The position numbers and the translations under genes were made by a program. Positions 1-7,828 of a DNA stretch of 64,000 nucleotides are shown here, piece after piece. The stretch's first letter is position 1. The number at the start of each line of letters is the position of its first letter. This DNA comes from Candidatus Zixiibacteriota bacterium (GTDB taxonomy: Bacteria > Zixibacteria > MSB-5A5 > JAABVY01 > JAHJOQ01), in NCBI GenBank assembly GCA_018820315.1, contig JAHJOQ010000134.1, positions 1 through 64,000 on the forward strand, written 5' to 3'. The notes beneath the pieces are model-generated. The model was not told where the DNA came from. It worked only from the letters and a program-made list of their open reading frames with translations, and searched no databases.

Positions 1-30
1 ACAGCGCAGGGTGCAGCCTTAGTCGACATA

Positions 31-66
31 GAGATCGCCTCGTCGCTTTGCTCCTCGCGATGACGG
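31..66. repeat. Interspersed repeat, copy 1 (family C)
   Basis: A GC-rich unit of the form GAGATCrCC-CGTCGCTTyGCTCCTCG-nATGACGG. A second copy with a few substitutions lies at 55185-55220. From memory, very similar units are abundant between genes in many unrelated bacteria. Function unknown. Confidence 0.6.
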
Positions 67-103
67 CTTTGTTTTACGCGAGACTTTTTCAATAAGCCCT
101 GGC

Positions 104-135
104 AAAAGAAAGACGGCGACCATTTGATGGTCGCC
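104..135 (-). terminator. Rho-independent terminator of the first pilin gene
   Basis: A perfect 8-bp stem, GGCGACCA (115-122) and TGGTCGCC (128-135), with a 5-nt loop. Read on the minus strand it is followed by a T-rich run (104-113). It lies 37 bp after the pilin stop codon. Confidence 0.8.
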
Positions 136-171
136 GCCCTTCCACACGTTCGCAAATTGCGCGGAGTCTGG

Positions 172-573
172 TTATGTGACCACGTCGTTCACCGTATTGG
201 TGAGAGTACCGTCTTCATCCATAGTCCAGGTATCCGCCGCCGCGTCATCATCGATACCCGGATCAGGCGCGTTGGCGGTAGCGACGAATGCAGCACCGGT
301 AACTACGATTGTGTAGGCATAACGGGCCTGCAGCATCACTTCAACACCGAGCTCAGCCAGGTCATCCGTGTAAAAGCCCTTTTCCTGGAAATACGCACGC
401 TCCATCACGTAGATCTGCTTGAGGATCTGCTTGGCTTCTGACTGCTTCGACTTGGTGCTCGCCGTCATGAATCTCGGAATCGCCAGCGCGGCAAGAATAC
501 CGATGATGACCACGACGATCATGAGTTCGATCAGCGTGAAGCCCTTCTGGGATTTGTGGAACTTTGACAACAT
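172..573 (-). CDS. Type IV pilin-like protein (prepilin), 133 aa
   Basis: Subunit of a type IV pilus or type II secretion pseudopilus, made as a prepilin and processed at the inner membrane. The N-terminus is a short basic leader ending MLSKFHKSQKG, then FTLIELMIVVVIIGILAA: the PilD cleavage site, Glu5 of the mature protein and the hydrophobic helix. The globular part has KQSEAKQILKQIYV and no cysteine. A longer start at 681 is possible in frame but rejected: the ATG at 573 has GGAGGG 6 bp upstream, and a sigma-54-type promoter overlaps the longer form. It is a paralogue of the next pilin gene (shared KQSEAKxILKQIYV). Whether it is major pilin or pseudopilin cannot be told, since no assembly genes are in the window. 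Confidence 0.9.
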   Translation of the reverse strand: MLSKFHKSQKGFTLIELMIVVVIIGILAALAIPRFMTASTKSKQSEAKQILKQIYVMERAYFQEKGFYTDDLAELGVEVMLQARYAYTIVVTGAAFVATANAPDPGIDDDAAADTWTMDEDGTLTNTVNDVVT

Positions 574-664
574 TTTTGCCCTCCTACGAGCTTTGAGTTG
601 ATATGGGTTTCTGCTTCTTTCTACTAAGTCCTCGATTTCTCTTTGACTCTCGCTTAACAGTTTC

Positions 665-679
665 GCAAAGATCGCGCCC
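665..679 (-). promoter_or_regulatory. Sigma-54-type -24/-12 promoter for pilin 1
   Basis: On the minus strand the sequence GGGCGCGATCTTTGC fits TGGCACRNNNNTTGC, with GG and GC exactly 12 bp apart. It shares 13 of 16 positions with the element upstream of pilin 2. The predicted start near 653 leaves an 80-nt leader. Confidence 0.6.
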
Positions 680-847
680 ATCGGCGAAAACTCTGCGGGA
701 AACTTTCATTTCTCTGCTTATCCCTTTGCGATGCAATACAATCGATTTTGTGATGTCTCCTTCTCTTGTTCATAATTGCTGTTCAAACCATGTTCAGGAT
801 CATTCAAACTCTCTCACTTTGCCCTTGGCACATCGCAAAACGCAATG

Positions 848-1276
848 CTAACTTGTCACGTCATCCGAAGTGTTTACAAGATTCCCTGCGTCGTCAATAG
901 TCCAGACATCGGGTGCTGGATCATCATCCAACCCCGGATCCGCGCACGTTGCAGTCGCTACAAAGCTGCTGCCATTTACCACCATGCTGTACGCATAGCG
1001 TGCGGTTGACATCAGTTCTACCAGAATATCCTTGTAGGCGTCCGGATTGGCCGGTGTAAGCACGACACCACCCGGATCCCAATAGGTTTCATTCTCTTGA
1101 AAATGCGCCCGCTGGTTGACATAGATTTGTTTCAGGATCTTTTTTGCTTCCGATTGTTTACTCCGAGCTGCCACAGTCATGAACTTCGGGATAGCCATTG
1201 CGGCGAGAATGCCGATGATCACGACTACGATCATCAGTTCTATCAGCGTGAAACCTGTTGTCCTCACCCGTCTCAA
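848..1276 (-). CDS. Type IV pilin-like protein (prepilin), 142 aa
   Basis: Second prepilin, paralogous to the gene at 172-573. The leader MRRVRTTG is followed by FTLIELMIVVVIIGILAA, the class III signal with mature Glu5. The globular domain carries KQSEAKKILKQIYV and a single cysteine (TCADPG), so no pilin disulfide loop. The start codon is TTG at 1276, with GGAG about 6 bp upstream. No alternative ATG precedes the cleavage motif. A sigma-54-type promoter lies at 1316-1330, between this gene and the NtrC-type regulator, which supports control by that regulator. Confidence 0.9.
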   Translation of the reverse strand: MRRVRTTGFTLIELMIVVVIIGILAAMAIPKFMTVAARSKQSEAKKILKQIYVNQRAHFQENETYWDPGGVVLTPANPDAYKDILVELMSTARYAYSMVVNGSSFVATATCADPGLDDDPAPDVWTIDDAGNLVNTSDDVTS

Positions 1277-1315
1277 ATGTTACTCCAATCTTTGAATTCG
1301 ACCAATCCGGATGCC

Positions 1316-1330
1316 GCAAAGAGGGTGCCC
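1316..1330 (-). promoter_or_regulatory. Sigma-54-type -24/-12 promoter for pilin 2
   Basis: The minus strand reads GGGCACCCTCTTTGC, matching TGGCACRNNNNTTGC at 13 of 15 positions, including the invariant GG and GC with correct spacing. The predicted start near 1304 gives a leader of about 28 nt before the TTG start codon. Confidence 0.7.
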
Positions 1331-1461
1331 AACTGCAGGCAATGTTCTTAGTCGATGACACTGTTGCGACTACATCGCTTACTGTAGAGACAAGTCAACG
1401 ACTCACCGCCCCAAGTATTGCTTCCTGCGTTCTCCATACTGCAAAATGCGAGAATCAACAT

Positions 1462-2841
1462 CTACGAGTCGCCCTTCTCCGCATGCCTGAGATCGTATCG
1501 GTCTATCTTCCGATATAGAGTGGATGGGTCTATGCCGAGTATCTTAGCCGCCCTCGATTTCTGCCATCCGGTCTGGTTCAGCGTCCAGAAGATATATGCC
1601 TTCTCGATCGATTCCAGCGTCGGCGTCGTAGCCTTGTCTCTCGGATCGATTGCTGTCTTCGGAACCTGTTCAGTTATATTCTTCGGAAAATCAACTATTA
1701 CAATCTCATCCGACTTCGACAGCAGGAGCGCTCGTTCAACGCTGTTTTCAAGTTCCCTGACATTGCCCGGCCAGTCGTACGCGACCAATGCACTCAGCGC
1801 TTCTCCTGATACCTTTCTGATTGGAAGCTTCATCTTCTCTGAGTATATGCGCACGAAATGGTTCACCAGCAGTTCAATATCCTCGCGCCGTTCCCTCAGC
1901 GATGGGATATAAATCGGCAGGACATTAAGCCTGTAGAACAGATCAGCCCTGAAGCGATTCGCTTCAACTTCCGTTTCCAGATCGGCATTTGTAGCAGCGA
2001 TCAGCCTGACATCCACCTTGATTGGCGTAGTCGAGCCGACCGGAGTTATGATCTTCTCTTCCAGCGCCCTGAGAAGTTTGGCTTGTATGCTATGAGACGT
2101 TGTCCCGATTTCGTCCAGAAAGAAAGTCCCCGTATCCGCAACCTTGAAAAGACCATCCTTATCCTTGAAAGCGCCGGTGAACGAACCCTTGACGTGTCCG
2201 AATAGTTCGCTCTCCAGGAGTGTTTCGGGCAGCGCCGCGCAGTTGATCGTTATGAATGGTTTCCCCGCTCGGTTCGAATGATAGTGCATTGCCTTAGCAA
2301 TAAGATCTTTTCCAGTGCCGCTCTCTCCCCTGACAAGGACGGTACTATCCGAATTGGCAACGGTCAGTGCCATCTCTTTCATCTTCAGGACGCGAGGATT
2401 CTGCCCAATGAAATTGTCGAATGAGAATTCTGTCGATAGCCGCGTTTTTAGGTCCTTATTTTCTTCTGAAATCAGAGCTTCCTTCGACAGCTTGCTCAAC
2501 GCAAGCTTCACCTCATCGATCTTAAATGGCTTAGTGATATAGTCATACGCTCCGCTCTTCATGGCTTCAATCGCCGAATCGACTGAAGCAAAAGCAGTCA
2601 TGACGATGAATGGTATGTCCTCGTCCATCCGCTTCACCTTCGACAGCAATTCAAGCCCTGTCATCTCGGGCATCATCAGATCGGCTATGATCACGTTCGG
2701 AGCCGCTTTGCGAATCTTCGCGATGGCCTCTTCGCCACTCGATGCGCACTCGACCTCGTAACCCTCTTTGAAGAGCATGATTTCCATAAAATTGCGCATG
2801 CTCTCCTCATCATCCACTACCAAGACACGTGTTTTGTCCAT
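1462..2841 (-). CDS. NtrC/PilR-type sigma-54 response regulator, 459 aa
   Basis: Transcription activator that remodels sigma-54 RNA polymerase after phosphorylation. Three domains are visible: a receiver (residues 1-120) with acidic pair D10-D11 and phosphoacceptor D54 (NVIIADLMMPEM); a central AAA+ domain with Walker A GESGTGKD, the sigma-54 contact loop GSFTGA (a usual variant of GAFTGA) and FFLDEIG as Walker B; and a C-terminal Fis-type helix-turn-helix (AKILGIDPSTLYRKIDRY). The length is typical for the family. AAGGAG precedes the ATG. No sensor kinase gene is adjacent. The two downstream pilin genes have sigma-54-type promoters, so they are the likely local targets, by analogy with PilR and pilA. 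AtoC or ZraR-like roles are not excluded. Confidence 0.92.
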   Translation of the reverse strand: MDKTRVLVVDDEESMRNFMEIMLFKEGYEVECASSGEEAIAKIRKAAPNVIIADLMMPEMTGLELLSKVKRMDEDIPFIVMTAFASVDSAIEAMKSGAYDYITKPFKIDEVKLALSKLSKEALISEENKDLKTRLSTEFSFDNFIGQNPRVLKMKEMALTVANSDSTVLVRGESGTGKDLIAKAMHYHSNRAGKPFITINCAALPETLLESELFGHVKGSFTGAFKDKDGLFKVADTGTFFLDEIGTTSHSIQAKLLRALEEKIITPVGSTTPIKVDVRLIAATNADLETEVEANRFRADLFYRLNVLPIYIPSLRERREDIELLVNHFVRIYSEKMKLPIRKVSGEALSALVAYDWPGNVRELENSVERALLLSKSDEIVIVDFPKNITEQVPKTAIDPRDKATTPTLESIEKAYIFWTLNQTGWQKSRAAKILGIDPSTLYRKIDRYDLRHAEKGDS

Positions 2842-3229
2842 TCTGCCAGTCTCCTTTGTCTCGCATACAGATATCGGCGGATTTATGGCAGATTAAACGG
2901 CTTCTTGGGGCGCAGACTCGCATTCTGCAAAGAATGTTCGGGTTGTGAGCAGACATGGCCATTTGACCAGCTCAAAGCCAACATCTGCGCCTCGCCGGAT
3001 AAGATTTTCCAAACTATTCGGAGCTAAACCGAATCAATTTGGAACTTATCAGCTTGCGAGTCTTGTTTAAGGGGTTAGGACTGGTTGAAGGCTACAAGAG
3101 TGAGTTCACGATAAACGATTAAACATTCGACTTTGTGGCCGAAAATAACTATGATAGTCATAGTTACCTAATCAGATTCTAATTGATGAGTTGTATCGTG
3201 TACCCTGTGATTCAGAAAAGGAGTTCAAG
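2842..3229. other. Intergenic region between divergent regulator genes
   Basis: A 388-bp gap between the divergent NtrC-type and winged-helix genes. The only structure seen is the inverted repeat at 3146-3166. No convincing small ORF or RNA was found. Confidence 0.5.
3146..3166. promoter_or_regulatory. Perfect inverted repeat, operator candidate
   Basis: TAACTATGA-tag-TCATAGTTA, a perfect 9-bp inverted repeat with a 3-bp centre, 64 bp upstream of the winged-helix gene. It has no T-run, so it looks like a protein-binding site rather than a terminator. The binding protein is unknown. Confidence 0.45.
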
Positions 3230-3433
3230 ATGCAAGACAGAATAGGGATAGTTGCCGGTAACATCTGGAAGAAGCTCGAAAGAGATGGCGAAATGTCGCC
3301 GCGGAAGCTCTCCACAGCTACCAAGGAAAAGTCAGATGTAGTATATCTGGCTCTTGGTTGGCTAGCGAGAGAGAACAAAGTGGAGTTCAACGCTACAAAG
3401 AGCTCTTTCAAGGTCAAGATTGCCGGGCGCTAA
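3230..3433 (+). CDS. Winged-helix domain protein, DUF2582-like, 67 aa
   Basis: Small, probably DNA-binding protein. The sequence MQDRIGIVAGNIWKKLERDG, then EMSPRKLSTATKEKSDVVYLALGWLARENKVEF, has the helix pattern of the DUF2582 winged-helix family, which is about 65-75 residues long, so the gene is full length. The ATG at 3230 has AAAAGGAG 6 bp upstream. An in-frame TTG at 3191 would add 13 residues but has no ribosome-binding site. It is a single-gene unit with an inverted repeat upstream that could be its own operator (inference). Targets unknown. Confidence 0.75.
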   Translation: MQDRIGIVAGNIWKKLERDGEMSPRKLSTATKEKSDVVYLALGWLARENKVEFNATKSSFKVKIAGR

Positions 3434-3510
3434 TACTGCCCGGTCGATGATCCAAAATATGCGGATGTAGCTCCGCAATTACATCTTCTCAACGGCATCG
3501 GGCAGATGTT

Positions 3511-3528
3511 CACATGTGCCACACATGT
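3511..3528. repeat. Direct repeat CACATGT x2, 11 bp apart
   Basis: CACATGT occurs at 3511-3517 and 3522-3528, one helical turn apart, and each contains the palindrome ACATGT. The pair lies about 100 bp before the lipoprotein gene. Possible regulator-binding site, weakly supported. Confidence 0.25.
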
Positions 3529-3628
3529 ATAACATTTGTGCAACAGTCTCGTTACGCTGTATCAGTGTGTCCAGCATCCGATAATTACACTATACGTCGA
3601 TAACATCGTATGCCGAAGGGAGTAGTGT

Positions 3629-4012
3629 ATGAGGGGATCACTGTTACTGTTGACGATGCTGGCATTCCTGGTCGTTGGCTGCTCTTCGACTCAGCAAAGT
3701 CACGACATAATCATAGTCAAGGACTCCGGCTATGGATACTCTGCAGACAATCCCATAAATTGTGGGGGCGGAATCAATGGCGAGCGGAAGTATATCGCAA
3801 AACTGAGGGGACCTGAAGGCCAGCGGATCAGAGCAGATCGGTTGGCGAATTGCTGCCACTTCAAACTGCCCGGCAAGAGCTTCAAGAAAAGTGGATTTAT
3901 CTCACGCTATGAGGTCCATTATGACGGCATTTCTCAACCAGTTGTGATTTACCTGAATGGGTTTTTGCGCGCTCCGGTGAGAGCTCCCGGAGGATTCGCC
4001 ATCGCTGATTGA
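3629..4012 (+). CDS. Small lipoprotein of unknown function, 127 aa
   Basis: Not recognised. The N-terminus MRGSLLLLTMLAFLVVGCSS is a type II signal peptide with lipobox VVGC, so the mature protein should be lipid-anchored at Cys18. The mature part of about 110 residues has three further cysteines (NCGGG and a CC pair in LANCCHF) and a YEVHYDG segment, which suggests a small disulfide-stabilised beta domain. AGGGAG precedes the ATG. It is transcribed alone and ends in a strong terminator 25 bp later. Confidence 0.7.
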   Translation: MRGSLLLLTMLAFLVVGCSSTQQSHDIIIVKDSGYGYSADNPINCGGGINGERKYIAKLRGPEGQRIRADRLANCCHFKLPGKSFKKSGFISRYEVHYDGISQPVVIYLNGFLRAPVRAPGGFAIAD

Positions 4013-4036
4013 GAATGAGATTCTGGATGAGATTAG

Positions 4037-4065
4037 ACGCACCCGTCTTATGGGTGCGTTTTTCT
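4037..4065 (+). terminator. Rho-independent terminator
   Basis: Stem ACGCACCC (4037-4044) and GGGTGCGT (4052-4059), loop of 7 nt, then TTTTTCTT. It follows the lipoprotein gene. Confidence 0.92.
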
Positions 4066-4119
4066 TATGGTGTCGTCAGAGTTCACATCCTGGCGGGTCT
4101 CTGAAATGATTAGTGCGCG

Positions 4120-4148
4120 AATCGGGCAGAAAGGGATTCCCGCCCGCG
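4120..4148. repeat. REP-like hairpin, family B, copy 1
   Basis: ATCGGGCAGAAAGGGATTCC followed by CGCCCGCG. It is nearly identical in layout to 62394-62418 after nusB, and its ends are complementary (CGGGC and GCCCG). Intergenic, function unknown. Confidence 0.5.
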
Positions 4149-4247
4149 CACGAAATCGCCTCTATTTCAATAATGATTGACATATCAGCCAGCGTGAAGT
4201 ATATGCCATTGGCGATCGCGCGATTTGATTTTCTCAAGGAGAACGGC

Positions 4248-4955
4248 ATGACACCGAGAGCAGATTTCGACGGCTTCCCAAGAGATTGTGTGAAATTCTA
4301 CGAAGGGCTCAAGAAGAACAATTCAAGAGTGTGGTTTGATGATCACAGGACAGACTACGATCAGTTCGTCATGGCACCGGCGAGAGATTTCGTGGTCGCG
4401 CTCGGTACACGGCTGAGAAAGATCGTGCCTCGCATCCATGCCGAGCCGCACGTAAATAAGTCGATATTTCGTATTAATCGCGATGTCAGATTCAGTGCGG
4501 ACAAATTGCCGTACAAGACGCATCTCGGCCTCTGGTTCTGGGAGGGGGATGCCAGACGGATGGAGTGCTCCGGATTCTACTTCCATCTCGATCCGCCGCG
4601 CATGTGGCTCGGTGTCGGCATGTATACGTTTCCGCCGCATCTGCTTGAAGAGTATCGCAATTCCTGTGTGCACGATATCTATGGCAAAGAGCTGACTCGA
4701 ATTGTCGCAAAGGCATCGAAGGTTCCCGGCACGTCGATCGGTCGGGAGAACTACAAGAGAGTTCCGCGCGGATTCGACCCGGATCACAGGAATGCTGATC
4801 TGCTGCGCATGAATGGCTTTCATGCCGGTATTGATATTAGGATTCCAAAAGAGATATTTACGCCGAAGGCAGTTGATTTTTGCTATGACAAGCTAAGACC
4901 ATATTTGCCGGTTCACAAGTGGCTGGTGGCGATGACCGAGCGAGCGGCGAATTAG
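4248..4955 (+). CDS. DUF2461 family protein, 235 aa
   Basis: Member of the DUF2461 / TIGR02453 family, whose biochemical function is not established. Recognisable family segments are FYEGLKKNNSRVWFDDHR, the phrase NKSIFRINRDVRFS, DKLPYKTHLGLWFW, and the C-terminal KEIFTPKAVDFCYDKLRPYL. The length is typical for the family. The ATG at 4248 has AAGGAGA 6 bp upstream. The longer in-frame start at 4113 overlaps a repeat element and lacks a ribosome-binding site. It is a monocistronic gene between a terminator and the restriction-modification locus. Confidence 0.82.
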   Translation: MTPRADFDGFPRDCVKFYEGLKKNNSRVWFDDHRTDYDQFVMAPARDFVVALGTRLRKIVPRIHAEPHVNKSIFRINRDVRFSADKLPYKTHLGLWFWEGDARRMECSGFYFHLDPPRMWLGVGMYTFPPHLLEEYRNSCVHDIYGKELTRIVAKASKVPGTSIGRENYKRVPRGFDPDHRNADLLRMNGFHAGIDIRIPKEIFTPKAVDFCYDKLRPYLPVHKWLVAMTERAAN

Positions 4956-5052
4956 TATGTCTGGTGCGCACCTGGAAAGCCAAATGCGCACAGGTCAGAC
5001 AGAACAGAAGCATGGCCGGGCAGAACTAACGAGGGGACTATGGAGTTTTTAG

Positions 5053-5087
5053 TTGACAGATTATAATCTGTGTTAAGATTGCAATCT
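5053..5087 (+). promoter_or_regulatory. Methylase promoter with two GATNNNNATC palindromes
   Basis: Two palindromes, AGATTATAATCT (5058-5069, extendable to 16 bp) and AGATTGCAATCT (5076-5087), lie 18 bp apart centre to centre. Each holds a GATNNNNATC site (5059-5068 and 5077-5086). TTGACA at 5053-5058 could be a -35 box. A perfect TATAAT sits inside the first palindrome (5062-5067). Either way the sites overlap the core promoter, about 45-70 bp before the methylase ATG. Confidence 0.7.
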
Positions 5088-5128
5088 CATATGGCACTGA
5101 TGTCTACACTACTACGAGGGTATCAAGG

Positions 5129-7156
5129 ATGAAGAACGAGAACACTCTCTTGAAGCAGTTCAATGTAGGACTGCTGGATATGCGGGAACTCTTCCATAAG
5201 TCAGGCAGACTAGATGATTCTAACTCTAAGCTCGACGAGGTCACAAAACTACTCTGCCTAGAGATCGCATCGGTACGAGATCCAGAGTCGAGGGTACCTA
5301 GCTTAAAGGAGATTCTAGAGAAGCACCACTGCGGTCACGGTCTTGTCTCTTCCTTAAACGCTGCACTCTCTTTGGCTGCAAAAAGTGAGACACTCCGAAA
5401 CTACGATGGAGGATCACTCCTCGGACCGAACCCCAAATTCAATATTGCCGAATCAGAAGAAGCTCTGGCGAGGGGACTCGCGCAGATCGTCCTTCAATCT
5501 TTTAATGGGTATTTGAGGGGAAGCAACGGCTCAGAGTCGTTTGAATTTCTTAATGAGGCCTTCTGTCATTTCATAAGAGACAATTTCCGACAGAACATCG
5601 AAGACGCGCAGTATATGACCCCGCCAGAAGTAGTCAATTTCATGGTGGATTTGGGGATAGTCCGACTCAGAGGCAAGAGGTTCACTAATTCGAAGCCTCC
5701 TATCATCTGCGATCCTTCGTGCGGCGTTGGTTCATTCCTTGCTCAATTTTATCGAGCATGGACCGTGAAAGAAAGGATGAGTTCATGTCCTATTTTGGTC
5801 GGACAGGACAAAGTCGATAAGATGGCACGTCTGAGCCTGTTGAATCTATCCCTCTTTGGCATCGAAAATCCGAAGATATATCGAGGCAATTCGCTTGTTG
5901 CTAGTTCGCCGTTGGACGCATATTCGCAGAAGTGCGATCTAATTCTCACCAATCCACCATTTGGTGCTCGCTTTGAAAGTTCCGATCTGGCGTTTCATAG
6001 TCTAGAGTACTTTCCATTCCTCCACAACTATATTCAGAGTCGGGGAGGGTTGATTGACTCTGAACTTCTCTTCCTTGATCGGTACCTGAGTCTTCTTAAA
6101 CCAGGCGGGACAGTTTTGGCCGTCGTTCCTGATTCCGTGATCTCTTCATCGGGACTACCTTCCTATTTGCGCGGGCAATTACACGAGCACTGGACTATTC
6201 GCTCCATTACAGAACTGCCAGCTGTTACATTTGCACAGGCAGGGACGAGAACGAAGACCTGCATCCTTGAGGTTGAGAAGAAAAAGCCAGAAGGCAAGGC
6301 TGCATTGATGGGAAAGGTGCTGAGTCTAGGTTTTGAGGTTTCTTCAAAAAAAGGTGTTCCGTACAAGAAAGCAGAAGGTATGAATGCTTTAGAACCTCTG
6401 TTTGATGCAATGTCCAGCTTCACACAAGAAAGCAACTCGATTTCCTGCTTCAAGATAGTCGCTGATTCCCCCTCCTGCGTTGCGGTTGCCCCCAGTTTCC
6501 TAACCGATGAAAGTTGGACACCATCGCACTATTCGTCGGATCGTCTTAGAACGCTTCAGCAAATTGAAGGCCTGGCAAACGATGAAGAGTTTGAAGTACA
6601 CTCTCTTGAGTCGCTTGTTAACTTAACCTCGAAGTCGAGGAGAGGGATTCGTGAGGCAAAATCTCAGAAATGTATCAGCGTTCTCCACGTCGGAGACTTC
6701 GGATCGCTAAACGTAAGTGAACTGATCGCGTATGAGCCGAAAACCCCGGGCAAGCCATGTGAAGCAGGTGACATTCTGTTCTCGAAGATTAATCCTAGAA
6801 TACCGAGAGTCTTGGTGGTCCCAAACATGCCCTTTGAACTCACATGCTCAACAGAATTTGAAGTGATGAGGCCTAAATCAGGACACAACCCATATGAGAT
6901 TATGTTATTGCTCCTGTCTGACTATGCGCAGAACCAGATTCGCTCTCTGACATGTGGAACCTCTTCCTCTCACAATCGGATTAAGACAAGGGAGCTTCTG
7001 TCAATAAGATTGGCCATTCCTCGAACAGGCACAGTCAAGCGAACAGCGTACGATGATGCTGTGAAGGCGTTTGAAACGGCAAACATCCGTCTAAATGAAT
7101 CGAATACTTCACTACATGAGACTTGGAGTGGGCTCAACGATATGTTGGTAGTCTAG
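5129..7156 (+). CDS. N6-adenine DNA methyltransferase fused to a specificity domain, 675 aa
   Basis: Modification enzyme of a restriction-modification system. The N-terminal third is HsdM-like (helical region, then QYMTPPEVVNFMVDLG). The catalytic domain has SAM motif I DPSCGVGSF (near residue 195) and motif IV LTNPPFG (near 275). The C-terminal 250 residues look like a type I HsdS half: a target-recognition stretch, ILFSKINPRIPRVLVV and the closing GTSSSHNRIKTRELLSIRLAIP-type block (quoted in parts: GTSSSHNRI, LLSIRLAIP). M and S functions are therefore in one chain, as in type IIG-like gamma methylases. One recognition domain per subunit fits a dimer reading an interrupted palindrome. GAGGG lies 8 bp before the ATG. 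The stop codon shares CTAG with that of the convergent endonuclease gene. Confidence 0.9.
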   Translation: MKNENTLLKQFNVGLLDMRELFHKSGRLDDSNSKLDEVTKLLCLEIASVRDPESRVPSLKEILEKHHCGHGLVSSLNAALSLAAKSETLRNYDGGSLLGPNPKFNIAESEEALARGLAQIVLQSFNGYLRGSNGSESFEFLNEAFCHFIRDNFRQNIEDAQYMTPPEVVNFMVDLGIVRLRGKRFTNSKPPIICDPSCGVGSFLAQFYRAWTVKERMSSCPILVGQDKVDKMARLSLLNLSLFGIENPKIYRGNSLVASSPLDAYSQKCDLILTNPPFGARFESSDLAFHSLEYFPFLHNYIQSRGGLIDSELLFLDRYLSLLKPGGTVLAVVPDSVISSSGLPSYLRGQLHEHWTIRSITELPAVTFAQAGTRTKTCILEVEKKKPEGKAALMGKVLSLGFEVSSKKGVPYKKAEGMNALEPLFDAMSSFTQESNSISCFKIVADSPSCVAVAPSFLTDESWTPSHYSSDRLRTLQQIEGLANDEEFEVHSLESLVNLTSKSRRGIREAKSQKCISVLHVGDFGSLNVSELIAYEPKTPGKPCEAGDILFSKINPRIPRVLVVPNMPFELTCSTEFEVMRPKSGHNPYEIMLLLLSDYAQNQIRSLTCGTSSSHNRIKTRELLSIRLAIPRTGTVKRTAYDDAVKAFETANIRLNESNTSLHETWSGLNDMLVV

Positions 7157-7800
7157 CCTTCGGATGTAATGCAGGCACCCCTGGTCATTACCACTTCATT
7201 GTAAGTGGTGCAGGAGAATAGACCATTATCTATGCGCGCCTCGAATAGGAGTGGATACTTGAGATGTCCACAATTGTTTCTGAAAACGTTCCTATCAAGG
7301 TTTCGAGGCGGATGCAGCTGAAAATTGTTACTCTTTATTATCCCTTCTTCACGTTGATGATACCAAGCTCCAGCTATCTTCCGGAACTCTACATCGTGTT
7401 GGGTCCTCACTACCCAGATACGACAGCGCTTATGACCTGTTTTCTCCGTCATGTCCCACATCACAAAGAACAAGTATGGCATGGAATCCAAAGAACTCAG
7501 CGAATCAGCGGTTGATGCATGTGTTCCTGCTTTGATGCAGCCGTTGAAACGGGGTGTGTCAATCGCATCCCAGCAATTCGCCCCCTTCACGTCCGATCCA
7601 TCCTCCAGATCCGGTCCCTTCTTTCTTGAGTATCCCTGTATACCGGTCAATGCGCTGACGATAATTTGCGACCAACCCCGTGTATCTGTGGGATGGGGAT
7701 GGGCGTACTTATCTGCGTACGGCTTTATTTCTGTGTACGCATCGTAATGAAGCTGAAGCAGCTGCAAGGTCTCGACTAGTCTCTCCTCCTGTGGCATCAT
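7153..7800 (-). CDS. MamI-like type II restriction endonuclease
   Basis: Predicted nuclease partner of the convergent methylase. From recall of the family, the block GPDLEDGSDVKGANCWDAID then TPRFNG resembles MamI restriction endonucleases. PD...D-V-K fits a PD-(D/E)xK metal-dependent active site. Later segments are YLFFVMWD and RCRIWVVRT. The longest frame begins at 7878 with TTG, but that TTG is the -35 box of a promoter. The double ATG at 7800/7797 is the better start, preceded by AGGGA, giving 216 or 215 aa. The gene is convergent with the methylase and overlaps it by 4 bp at the shared CTAG. Assignment to MamI is from memory. A PD-(D/E)xK nuclease of another family is the main alternative. 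Confidence 0.7.
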   Translation of the reverse strand: MMPQEERLVETLQLLQLHYDAYTEIKPYADKYAHPHPTDTRGWSQIIVSALTGIQGYSRKKGPDLEDGSDVKGANCWDAIDTPRFNGCIKAGTHASTADSLSSLDSMPYLFFVMWDMTEKTGHKRCRIWVVRTQHDVEFRKIAGAWYHQREEGIIKSNNFQLHPPRNLDRNVFRNNCGHLKYPLLFEARIDNGLFSCTTYNEVVMTRGACITSEG

Positions 7801-7828
7801 TCGTCCCTGTTTACGGCTGATACATTCT

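Noticed and set aside
574-681. N-terminal extension of the first pilin (36 residues)
   Set aside because: The extension overlaps a sigma-54-type promoter and lies before a well-placed ribosome-binding site and prepilin leader.
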